Assembly: GCA_003342895.1 (NCBI GenBank)
Contig: PTFA01000339.1
Span: 716,657 to 780,656, forward strand
Source of the DNA: Casuarius casuarius
Lineage: Eukaryota > Chordata > Aves > Casuariiformes > Casuariidae
Reading direction: 5' to 3'
Length of the DNA: 64,000 nt
This document shows, one piece after another, positions 39,201-51,100 of the stretch (its first letter is position 1; each line of letters opens with the position of its first letter). The notes beneath the pieces were generated by a model, which had not been told where the DNA came from, did not search any database, and was given only the letters and a program-made list of their open reading frames with translations. Made by a program: the position numbers and the translations under genes.

Positions 39201-42200
39201 GCTCCTGGTCCATGTTCCTCCAGTTCCCATCATGTCAAAGGGAAATAGCTGTTTCGCAGCCCTGCTCTACTGCCCCCAGCTTCCCCTGCAGGAGCCGACA
39301 GATGCATTTTCCCAGCATCAACTCATGACCCAGATATTTTGTGTGCTCTATGGCAAGAGCCATAAAAGCCAGACAGCTCTGCCTGGATGGGATACTCCCT
39401 CTCATCTCTGTGTGTACAAGTGTGAGCAGACAGATGTGCACATAAAGGTAGGCTTTTGTGTCTGTGTATGAGTGCAGTGCATAACACAGGGAGCATGAGT
39501 GCACATGGCAAATGCACGGGAAATCCCTTTTCTTTTTTTCTGCTTAATCCCCTAAATCTCTCAGGAGTCCCGACACTGTCTGTCAGGCCAGTAACTCCTT
39601 TTGTTCCCATCCAATAGCACTAGTCATAGCCGAGCCATGGATCCAGCAGTCTCCAGTTGACCTTCTACGGATCACATCGATCTGGGACGAGCTTTCAAAG
39701 CCCTGGGAGGAGACCGTCTTGCGCAAATCCTCCTTCTCCAATTTCAGTTAGGTGCATCCTCTCTGGGGCTGGCTGGGGAAGAAGCAGGGCTTGTGAATCT
39801 GCAGGCAAATGCCTGATCTCCACATGGGCACTCCTACTAGGATACCTGACCTGGAGTAGATGTAGGCATTTCAGGATGTGCTCCACCACTGTGTCCTCCT
39901 TACCTTACTCCAGTGTCCTTGGAGAGGTAACTCATGTCTTTGCACTGCCTCAGTGTGGAAGATGTTGTGCCCACCTTCTCGCTCACATGCATCCCTCCTG
40001 TAGAGATGGCCTGCAAACCCATCTTTTTCTACTTGGGCCATTGGTAGGAAAGACACTTGGTAGCAAGAGAAGTTTGAGCTAGTACCATTTGAAAGTAGCA
40101 GGATTTGACCTGATCAGAACTATGCCAAAATGTATAAAAAGGAAGTTTTATGATGAAAGGTTTGCTGCTGGCAAGAGCTGTTGGGATATGAATCTTTCTT
40201 TGCAAGAGACTAGAGGTGACATTGCTTGGAGTACTTTGGACTGGGCTGGACAATGCACCATGGGCTGTCCATCAGAGCTGGGTTTTCCAGGCCAGAGTTC
40301 TGAGACCCCAGCTGTTTTTCCTTTCTTGGTGTTGGAAAATATTGACGTTTGAGCAATGAGTGCATTACAACCCCTAGCAAGCTCCAAAATTGGGCAGCAT
40401 CTCTGCGTGCTGTGAGTGTCTGAGGTCATTGCTGCAGCCTTTAACTTGAAATGCAGGGGGAAAACTTCCTGGATGTGCTGCTGAAGGAGTGTTTTCTAGC
40501 CCCAAACTCAGCTGAAAATGGACAAATCAGCACAGCAATTTTTCCTTTCTTCCACCATATCTTGGACTGCACCAGTCCTGTGACCAGTTGGGTAGGAAAG
40601 TTTGGTGGTAGAGGTGCATGTCTCTAAGGGTGAGTCTTGTCCCATGGAGCTTTAAACATTCCTCACATTGCAACTTTTCCTTGCTTCCTCCAAGAAATCT
40701 GCAATGTAAAGGGCAAATGTAGGCAGGCTAACTGTGGATCCTGTACCCCACTGTGCTGTTTCCCTTGGATAACTCATAAGAAAAAGCTTATATTTTCATC
40801 TTGGGAACCCCCCAGCCCAACTGTTGTAGGGCTCAGCTCAACATAAAATGCTTGCAGAAATACATGGCTGTGAACATTGCACAAATGATGCTGCTGGTGG
40901 GGATGAGATTAGACTCCAGTGACGAAGGGAGTCACAGCAATTGCCATATAGGCTAGTAAGGGCTGCGTTCTCAGAGACACAGATTTCTGATTCCCTCCCG
41001 CCCCGGAGCCTGAGTAGATGCATGCCACGAGTCAGCTCAGTTCAGGGCTCTGCTGTGCGAGTGCTGGAGGCCATGGCATGGCTGCCTTCTCCCTCTGTTT
41101 CACCATCAGTGAAACAACAACTGCTTTTCCTAAATGTTTGGAGAGACATGGCTGGAAATGCTGTGAGGGCACCAAGGAATCTGTAGAAATGAGGCTCTTT
41201 TCAACCACTGTAGTTCTTCCCACAGTAACTCAAATCACTGCAGCATAATGTTACAGGGCAAAAGTCAGTTCTGCTTGTGCCTGCTGAGGTCTTTTCAATG
41301 CCCCATATTGATCCCTGCACTATTTATAATGCATTGGGAAAACTATGAATCGGTAGCACAAAAAGCAGGTCACAGTTCAGATTTCATTTGCCACCAGCTG
41401 TATTGGAGAAAACCCTTCTCTGCCTGAAGAATTTTTCTTTGTTCTATTTTTAGATGTATTTGGCATTTTCCAGTTCTGGGCCACATTCTGCTTAAAACGG
41501 ACAATTGCACAGGCTGGCACGCCACTGTTTTACAGTGCTCAATGGCCCAGGGTTGATACACTGAAATGCACATTGGGAAGCAGCCATTTTTATGCTGGCT
41601 CTTTCTCTGTATTTAGCATTGAGCACTTCCTGCCCCCGTGAAAGAAGGACTTTATCCCATCCTAGCATCATCACCATCACTTACTTACTTTTCGGGTAAG
41701 AAAAGGCTATACAAAATCATTGCTAGCAGAGTTGCATTTCAAGCACAGGTCTTCTAGATGGAAAGCTAAACCCTGCTGGTATTGTTATGGTACTTTTTGG
41801 ACTATCTGGCTAGTTCAGCCTGGTGCCAATGTTCAAAGTGCTTTTTCAAGTAGCAGATGTTCATTCTAAGATCAGAGATCATGAATCTTACCCCAGCAGA
41901 TAACTTTGACAGAGGTGTCCTTGTTTGTAGACAAGTGCCTCCAGCTGCTAACTCTGTTCTGCTGCCTGACCTTAGAGAGGATATTATATCTGGTATAATA
42001 TTCATATTTTTTAATTCTTGTAATTTGCTGACTGCTGTCTTTTGCGAATAGGGTAAGACACAAATTCTTGGGTTTGTCTGAAGATCAAGAGCAACATAAG
42101 GATATTTTTGCAAGTAAAAGCATGCAATATATATGCACATATGAGCTTGAGATATGCCAGGTCTTGACTGAATATGCAGATTGGACAAGAAGACAATTTA

Positions 42201-45200
42201 CTAGGGAATGGGGTGCTATTAATGAATCCCATGTCTTTGCTCATAAATCACCCATTACTTAATCCCTACTGAACATGTCTTAAGTTTTGAACTTTTTCCC
42301 ATAGAATAGGCATTTGTGTTCCTGATACGAGATGTCACCGTCACCGCAGGCTCTCCACCAGACTGCAGTCAGTGGTGGGCTCTAGGAAACAGACAGGAGC
42401 TTCATTAAAAAAAAGAGATTGAACTGCCTGAGCAAGCATTAGCGGCTGATCCCCCAGACCAGAGTGAGTCCCATTGGCATGAGAGCTGATGTAGTTCTAC
42501 AGAGAGATCTGCTCTGCTCTAGTAGAGTGCAGTTCTGCTGCACTACTGCCCTGGAAATAAATACACTGTGGATTTTACACACCAGTGTGGTGTGAACTCT
42601 TGAACAAGAGAGTTTTTTTTCAAGTCGTTGTGTTTGCAAATTACCTCAGTAAATAGTTCGTGTGAACTGCTGCATGATCTGCACAAAATTCAGCAACCTG
42701 CAAGGCCAGATTCTCTCCAGTTAAGACTCTGCCTTAATTTAGTCAGACCTGAGGGTCAGGAACCTTTCTAAAACCTTCACAAATGCAAAAGTTCATCTAG
42801 GAATCACTCCCAAACCTGTGGCTGCTTAGAAATAGGCTAAGTATCCCTCTGGGAGCTATCCTAAAGGGACATTTCAGGGCATTTCAATTCCTCTAAGTTC
42901 TGTGTGATTTTTATTTATCATCCATGAAAACATAGTGGTACTTTCCTCTGGGAGTTTGTTATCTCCAGCTGCAGAGCCCGCCTCCAGCAATCTCTTCTAG
43001 AAGGACTTAATCCTTTCTCCAGGGAAGAGGGCACTGCAGGACAGAGAGAGATTTCCCCGATGGGAAGCACCCCATCGGAGGCTCTTGCAAAGGAGGCTCC
43101 TACAAGGGGTGGTTGCCCCCTGTGTTGTTCAGAGGCATGTTACATAGCACCAACAGGTAAGAAATTGGAGAACCACAGATTCTGATTTTAGAAGATACCT
43201 GTGACCTCTAGTTAAACCCACCTGCCCCATTCAGAGGCAGAGAAATGCTGAATATTATTTCCAGACCAAGACGAGGAGAAGGCACTTAATGATACGATTC
43301 TCTGATCAGCATACGAGGTTTGATCAGCATGTTCCCTATATGAGCTGAACAAAGCGGTCTCACTGACAGATATACTTCTATTTTAAGATATTAGAAAGAT
43401 GATTGCTTAGGTGTTACAGAAATGTTAAAAAGAAATCCACTTAAGGTTTGAGGAATTAGAAGGAAGGGGCTTGTGTTATTTTCTGTTAGCCTCAGATCAA
43501 CACTAGAAGTTATTGAAATGTCATACGCTGAACCCATGCTAAGTTGAACGAAAAGTCCCACATTTGTGCATGGTGAAAATTGTTCTTTGTAGCCCAGCAA
43601 ACATAGATTTTTTTTCAAGATGAGTGGATACTAAATGGTCTCATTATTCTGGAGTGGTAATCTCTTTTCCCTATGACCTTTAACTCCTATGTACTGCAGA
43701 TAAAAAGGTAGCAAAGCTCAAAAAAGCCATTCTTATGGATGGTGATGCACCACCAAAGTAATTCCTTACAATGGGCACTAGTTTAGAGGCCTCTCGAAAT
43801 GGGGCAAAGCATGACTACTGCACTAATGGATGAATTGCTCGTGCTCTGGCTGCTCTCCATGAATCTTACAGCATGCAACAAGTGTTTACATTGGTGCTGA
43901 AGCCTGCAGAAGTTGATGTGCTCTTAATTCACTCCTGGGCTGGCTGTGAGCAAGTTTCCATTTCCCCCATCAACTTTGTTGTTTCGAAAAATGTCAGAAT
44001 CATGAAATATCTATTGCAAGAGGCTGAAAAATCAGCTCCTGTTAGGAGTGAAGGGCTGTTAAATCGCAGAAAGGCACCAGTGAAGTGACTGTGATCTGCT
44101 GACATCACATACAACAGGGAACTGCAGCTAGGAAAGTCTGGACTGTGGGAAACCAACACAAGTCCCTGGGATCTGCTGATATAGATGGATGAGGCCAAAC
44201 AAACCGTTCTGTCTGCTTTGGGGTCCTAGGAGCTACTATGACTTCTTGGAAGATGAAGCAGTGGATAATGGATGGGAAAAAGTGGTTGTAAGCAATACTT
44301 GTATCACAAAAATTGCCTCAAGGTTGTGTGAGATTGGCACTTCAAACAGACAAGAAAAGAACAGGCCCAGGCAAGTAACAGCCTCCAAAGAGAGAGGGAG
44401 CATGTGATTACTCTGACCAAACACGGGGGTATGCCTGACTGAAGGGGGCTTAATATCAAACTCAACTGTAGATACCCAAAATGAGGGGAGGCAAATACCC
44501 CCACCATCCCAGGCTGGTGGATTTACAGCTACCGGCAGTGGCTGTGTGGCCATCTGGAAGGTCCTCCAGACCCAGAAGGCAGCCTTGGCTAGACCATTGC
44601 TAGTGAGTAGGTTGAATGTGAAATGCTACATTATGTTAATACTGATTGCTAAATCTTTTCATCCTCAAGTCTCTCTGGAAAAAGGAAGGAGTGAGGAAAA
44701 TGTCCTTCCAAAGGCCCTGCACAAGCAGCTTGTGACCACTCAAAGCTGAACCAGTGGTCTTAGCCCCATGGCTCTGTTACCCTGCCCACCAATGCCAGGG
44801 CCAGCCAGGCCTGGCTCCTGGGAGTGAGGAAGCCAATTTCTCCTGAGGTCCTGGAGTTGGGGGGGAGGTCCTCAGCCGGTTTTCGAAAGCCAGATTTTTA
44901 CCAGCTGGGAATTTTAAGTTGGACAGTGAGTCTGACAGAGGACAGGTTGACAGAGACACTGCAGCAGAAGAAAAATAAGCTCATGTGTTAGGATTAAGGC
45001 CAAATTCAGGTGATATGAATGATGTGCTAGTGAACAGATGGATGGGAGAGAAGGGACTTGCCCTAAAGGCAGACTGACAGAGGCTGAATTACTTTAAAGT
45101 CTGAGCATTTAATCCCAGGGAGACATCAATAGCAAGGAGGGCAATGAGTGCAGTGACATGGCAAAAAAGGAGACCTGGGGAATGATAAAGGCAGGACGAG

Positions 45201-47692
45201 GCTGAAGGAAGCACCAAGGCAAGTGAAGGAGGTAGCTGGGGAGGAGTTTGCTCTGCTCAGTGGGGAGAGGGTAGAGGTGTTATGGGAGCTGCTGTCATCA
45301 ACTGAACGGGAAACTCCAGAGCCAAACATGTGAACTAGGACAGCGGGAGCTAATACTCAAAGGAATGGATTAAAAACTCATCTCCTCTGTAGATGGGATG
45401 CAGAGAGTCTTCCACCACCAACAGAGTACACATAGTCTAGTTATATAAAAGCAAGTGAAGGAAAAAACTGGGGAGAATATTTCCTAGCAGGAGAATATAA
45501 GGCAGGAAGCAGGGAAGGCCTCTACGAGCATTTGTGCCCAGGAGAATATTAGCCATCTTCTTGTGTATTTCCCATGCTATGATTTCAATCATTAAAAGAA
45601 ACTGCCAAAGGATGCCTTGTAGCAACAGGGCATCCCTTCTAAAGAGTGCTGTCCTATGTTTGTGTTTCCTCTTCTTCTTCCATTCTAAAGATAATGTAAC
45701 TACTGTCAGTGGGATGTTATTTCCTTCATTCCCTTTGCAAAGTGCATCCAGAATGCCAGCTGAATGAAGCTTTGGGGTACATATAGGGGTGCAAGGGAGA
45801 TGCTTTGATCAAAACTTAAATGTTCATGTCAGGGCTCATGTCATGACATGGCTTCTTAACTGAAAGTAGGATTTAGGCATGGATGGTGCAGTCAGTTACT
45901 TTGATGCTTAAAGCTCACATGAGTATTCCTCAATCTCCCATGTAGCTACCAAATAACCTAGGTATTTGCCATCTCAAATGCCTGCATTTTGCAGAAAATG
46001 CCCCCTGCTACTTGAGTGTTTCTTACAAGGCTTGCATGGTAGAAGGACGCTAAACCCCAAATCCTGTCTGCTGGACTGAGTCCCACTGGCAATCATAGGA
46101 TGCTCACACCGGTCTGAACTCATATATGTCAAGCAGTGACAGGGCTCTCTTCCACTGAACACCTATGGGTTGGCGTATGGTATGGCATGTGGCGCTTGAG
46201 AGGTTGGCCTGGCTGAATCCCACTGCTGCCAAGGAGATGCAAACCTTTGTTTCTGAGGGCAATGTCCTGGCTGTGGGACACAATAATTCAGGGCAGAATC
46301 TTCTCATTCAGAGGTTGTTTCTGAGCATGCAGGCTTTGGGAACTAGGTGTTTTCCCCACTGAAGACTGCTCTGCTCTACCTATGAGGTTAGGATTCCTGT
46401 TCACGGTCAGGTTCCCTGTCTCAGGCTAAGGAAGGCTTTTGTACGCAATGGAACATCTCCGACAGGAATGACTGACTTACTGGCACTCCGTAAGTTGCAC
46501 CTAGTTCACCTCCAACTTTGTGACCTCAGCCTCAGTAAGCAGTGTCCCACATAATTCCTGCATATGGGGGAACCAGTAGCTCCTCTGGTGTTGGCTTGAA
46601 GGGAATGTGTTGTACGAAGCCCTATGCTCTGAAACTGTCCATTGGCCTGAGCATTTTTGGCAAGACAGGGGCAATGCCACTGGCTGGTGCTTGGAGAGTC
46701 AGACCTTTGGATGGAGAAGCCTGCATGCCACCTGAGTCCCATGGTCTTTCTTGGATGTTGTAAGCCTTGCTATAAATGTGTCTCTCAGGGCTAATGGGCA
46801 GTGACACCAAGCAGCTGTGTGCTAGCCGGTTCAAACAGCTCTGAGATGTGATGGCCCTTGGGGGTTCCAGCAATGCTAGAGATGAACTATAATTATTACT
46901 CATTAGAGATTTAATGCAGTGGGTGGCCATAATCTACAGGGATGGTAAATAGCAAGACGCCATTTGCAGTAGCATCCGCTGCCACACACAGGTCCCGTTG
47001 CCTGTTTTGGGGCAGGATGTGGGCACAGAAGGGAGTTTACTGACCTCCTCAGTGCACAGGTCCCAGGGAGCCCCACTCTGGCACATACAGGAGGAGCAAT
47101 TGCCTGCAGGCAATCAGAGCAGGCGCAGGGAGTGGCTGAGGTCTTGCTCAGATTCTGAGTTTTGGGGTGAAGAAAGAGAAGAGCAAATACAGGAAAGAAG
47201 GTGAAGGTGTCCAGCTGCAAAGGGTGTCTTCATCACCACCCTGAAAATGATTCAGCTCTTCTAGGGTTAATAACCTGCCATTTACTCTTGTTTCTGGTCC
47301 CGTAACCACTCCTGATCCATGGGTCTCCAAATCCACTGGCTTTCCAAGCTAACATGTTCCTGCCCAAGAGGACTGTCCTACCCTCTACCTGGCTGTGCTG
47401 AGTAATGCTTAGTGCAGCTTCTCCAGCATGCCACCAACAAGGAATAACAGGGAACCAGACCCCCCGGTCTTGAACCACTAAAATCTTTTTTAAACTCTTG
47501 ATTAGATGCTGTGAAGATTTTGGGGGCTGTTTGTTTCCTAGAACAAGGTTCACCCATAGTTTCTACATGGGAAATGGCTGACCATGACTGATTTGAATCC
47601 AAGCCAGTGGTTGCTCTCAGCATCAAAAAGGCAAATCTCTTACTGAGCTATGCCAGTGTGTGGCCAGCACACAAGGGGAAGTTATCATTCCC
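36223..47692 (-). other. WNT3 intron 1 / 5' region, no gene recognised
   Basis: No coding exon, known repeat or RNA gene was recognised in this 11.5 kb. A faint CR1-like patch may be present at 43170-43240. A 22-bp perfect hairpin lies at 43057-43078 and a 14-bp palindrome at 45837-45850. WNT3 exon 1 (coding GYPIWW next to a GT donor) was looked for and not found. Confidence 0.6.
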
Positions 47693-48185
47693 CCTGGTAG
47701 GTGCTAGTGAGGCCAGACTTGGATCTTTGCATCCAGTTTTAGGTCCACTAGTGCATAATGGATGTGTAGAAAAGGGAGAGGGTTCAGTGGAGGCAACCAT
47801 GATGGTCAGGGGTTGAGAGGATGTTGTCTACCGGGAGTGGTGGAGGGAGCTGGGCTAGGTTAGTACGGAGGAGAGGAGGCTGAGGGGTGTCTAACAGCTG
47901 CCTACAGCTAGCTGTGGGTCAGTTGCAAATCTTCTCTTCTCAGTGGTGCCAGATGATATAACAAAGCACAGTAAGTTCAGGCTGGGCAGGAGGATTCAAT
48001 CCTTATCCGAGAGGGTGGTGCAGCCCTGGGCCAGGTACCCAGCGAGATGGGGAGGGGGTGGTTCTCCATCCTTGGAGGCTGTCAGAGCTTAGCTGGACAA
48101 AGCCCTGGCTGCCCTGGGCTTGTGCTGGGGTTGATCCAGCTCCAGGGGAGGTTGGGCTAGAGACTCCTAAGTGTCCCTTCCCACC
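47693..48185 (+). mobile_element. CR1 LINE 3' portion
   Basis: The order of CR1 3' sequence on the plus strand is visible: GCTAGTGAGGCCAGACTTGG, TGCATCCAGTTTTAGG, GGAGAGGAGGCTGAGGGG, CTCCATCCTTGGAGGCTGTC, then GGTTGGGCTAGAGACTCC. The tail octamers are not clear. It is antisense to WNT3. Confidence 0.85.
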
Positions 48186-51100
48186 AGCACTGCTGCAATT
48201 TGGCATAATAGGCTCTGATATTGAGGCAGAAGGGGAAGCATTTGTCTCCTCAGTGGCATGGCTGTCATCTCTGGGAGTGACACAGGAATGTGCTGGCAGA
48301 GGCTGCATGAGGACCTGGAGGCGTAGCCTGAGACTGAGAAGGAGAATAACGGGAGTGCACAGCTTCTGGGAGAATGGTGAAGGCTGCAAAACACCATACC
48401 TTAACAGCTGTACAAAAGCAGAGGGTCAGGAACAAATAACTCTGAAATAATTAGTGAGATCTTGCCTTAAGTCGGCATTTCAGTGGTACCTGCCTATTCC
48501 CCGTGTTTGTTGCCAAGGCAAACTAGTTGACCATATTTTGACAAGGGAAAAACAACCTCAGGTTCACACATGCACCAGAGCTGTTGCTGGCTGGACACAG
48601 CAAATTCACACACTGGTCTTTTTACAGAGACTTGTTCACACCTTGTGCCCTCTGATGGGCTGGAGATGGCAGCTCTCATCTGTGAGAAGCATCTTTCTTC
48701 AGGCAGCATCACAGAAAATTAACACCAAGCTCTGAAAAGGTAGGATGCTGCAATTAACTTGAACATGGGTGAATTTCTCTGCTGCCATTTGTGTGCTGTT
48801 TGGTCTGGTCTGGCAGGGTACAGTCAGTTCTGTGGGCTCTGGGAGGTATTAGTGCCTCGCAGAGATCACTACCCGTTTTCAGAAGAGTTTAAGTTCTTTG
48901 ATATGAAAGGTTTTAGGGAAGTTTGAATACTTGAAGTGCAAACAGGTCCAGACTGAGACCAGAAGTATATTTGCTGGGTGAACATTCATCTAAGTGATGA
49001 GATGAATGCAAAGGCCAGGACATGTTGAGTGGTGTTACCCAGAGTCAGAGTTTCAGAAAATGTTGATTTCTTTAGGTTTCCTTCTAATCTGTGTCTGGCT
49101 GACACCGAACAGAGGTGACATGCTCTCCTTTCTATCACGGGGACCAGGTTCACTTCTTCATTTTAAGCTCCAGGTGTCTGTATGCAGACTTCCTGGGTAG
49201 CTGCTGGAGAAAAACGGACACTGACAGAGCACAGCTAATCCAGTCTGGGTAGAGTTACTGAAGGAGGAGAGGAATCACACTCCAGATGAGCCCCTTTAAC
49301 TTCGCTGACTCCACGGAGTACTAGGGAAGCACCTCCCAGATTAGGTCGGATGAACCTCCCCTTGAGGCCCAGAGAGTGCCATGCACATGGTCTTTACAGG
49401 TTGAAGGCCAGCCACGGAGAATAGTGACCTCCAAGGGCAGACCTCCAATGAAGGTTTGCAGTGAGATTTCTGCCACATCAGCTAAACTTAATCTCATTGT
49501 TTTATTCCATTTTTGTTACTACATTTTTTTTGTCCTGTGGGCATGCGATGTGATGCACTCTTGTGTATGAACTTTCCAGATACTATCCGCATCCTTGCAT
49601 CCACTCTGCCACTATTTTGCGTAGTTTTCGTAGTACAGTTTGCAGCTGAGCAATAAAAAAAAAAAATAGGATGTCTCACCCACCCTTCCTACTCCTCCTG
49701 CCCCTGCACCAAGACCCTGATGCTTCCCCTGCCACTACCTCTAGTTTCAATTTAGCTGAGTTAGTGTTCTGATGATTTAGCAAATTAAATTGTCTCTGGT
49801 CCATCAAAAGAAATGCTGGACCTGACACAAGTGAGTGGGTGGGGAGTGCATGGCAGGGAGGACCAGGTGGTGACAGAGGGAAGAGAGTGGGGGCAGTGGG
49901 TCTGCCCCCTTCCGAGAGGGGTAAATTGTTAGACTGACTTTGCTGTATCAAGTACCTTCACCCTAGGTGGAAGTCATCTAAATATGGCTGAAGAAATGCG
50001 AACCCTGTGGAAGATATCTAATCTGAACTTCAGTATTCATCTTTTTGGTACTGCAGTTGTGTTTAGAACATGGAAAGCCCAGGAATATCTATCGAAAAGG
50101 GGGAAAAAAAAAGCAAAAAAAAAAAAAAAGCTAAGGATGCTAGATAGTAAGGTTGGCAAGATATTCTTCAAGTGACCTTACTGATGGTCACTACTGACCT
50201 CTGACTGTCCATCTAACATCTGTGGCACCCTGCTCTCCCCTTGCCATGGCAATAACTCTGTCCCCGGTATGTAGGTAGGACAAAATCAGGTAGGGAGTGG
50301 CCAGCACTAGGACCAGTAGAGAGCCAGAAACAGGGTCTAGGGCACTGTGACTCTCTGGCACTGACCAAACCCATGGACAGTAGCTGAGGGACACTGCTGA
50401 TACAGCTGGTGCCTGATACGCAGCTTTCAGGAAAGGACACCCTGTTGTATCAACATCAGTTGATATACCAGCAGTGATGTTACTCCATCTACTCAAAATT
50501 ATAATATAAATGTACTATTGAGGCATATTGAAGCCTGATCACAAATGTGACTTATTTAGCAGCAGTCTTAGCCCATGCAGAATACAGCTCAGTGCTTTAA
50601 TGAAGCTCATGTAGACTGTGAGTCATACCCTTGTACAATGGTATCTCCTTTAGAATGCAACCATTTCCTTTGACCTTCGGCAAAGTTAAATAAGATATTG
50701 AAGGGGGGAGGGTACAGGATAATGTTTGTGAAATTGGATTACTCAGCTCCCAGGCTCTGAAGGTTGCCTACAGCTTCTCTCCTGGACATGTTAAGGATGG
50801 TTTTGTGTTTCTGTTGCCTTCACCGAATTCTGACCAAGCGTGCACTCTTTTATCCAATAAAGTGCACAGGACACTGCAGCCATTACTCCAGAAACTGGAG
50901 TATTTCAAGCCTCCTCCTTGTTCTAAATAGGATGTTAAACATGGAAAGGGGACAAAAGAGCAATAGTGGTGAGCTGAGGCAGTGCCTTATGTTGACAGTT
51001 TGATTAGCCTATTGGAAAGACTTCTGAGAGATTATTTAGTTACAGTGAGAAAAGGGGGAAGATTAAGACTTTCTGTCCAGCAAAAGAGGGCAGGACAATG

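Noticed and set aside
40545..40570. Minus-strand text reading Ile-Trp-Trp, as at the end of WNT3 exon 1
   Set aside because: No GT donor follows at the needed position and no signal-peptide frame precedes it.
43170..43240. Possible further CR1 fragment (TTTTAGAAGATACCTGTGAC, then CCCACCTGCCCC)
   Set aside because: The similarity is too weak and short to call by eye. A profile search would be needed.
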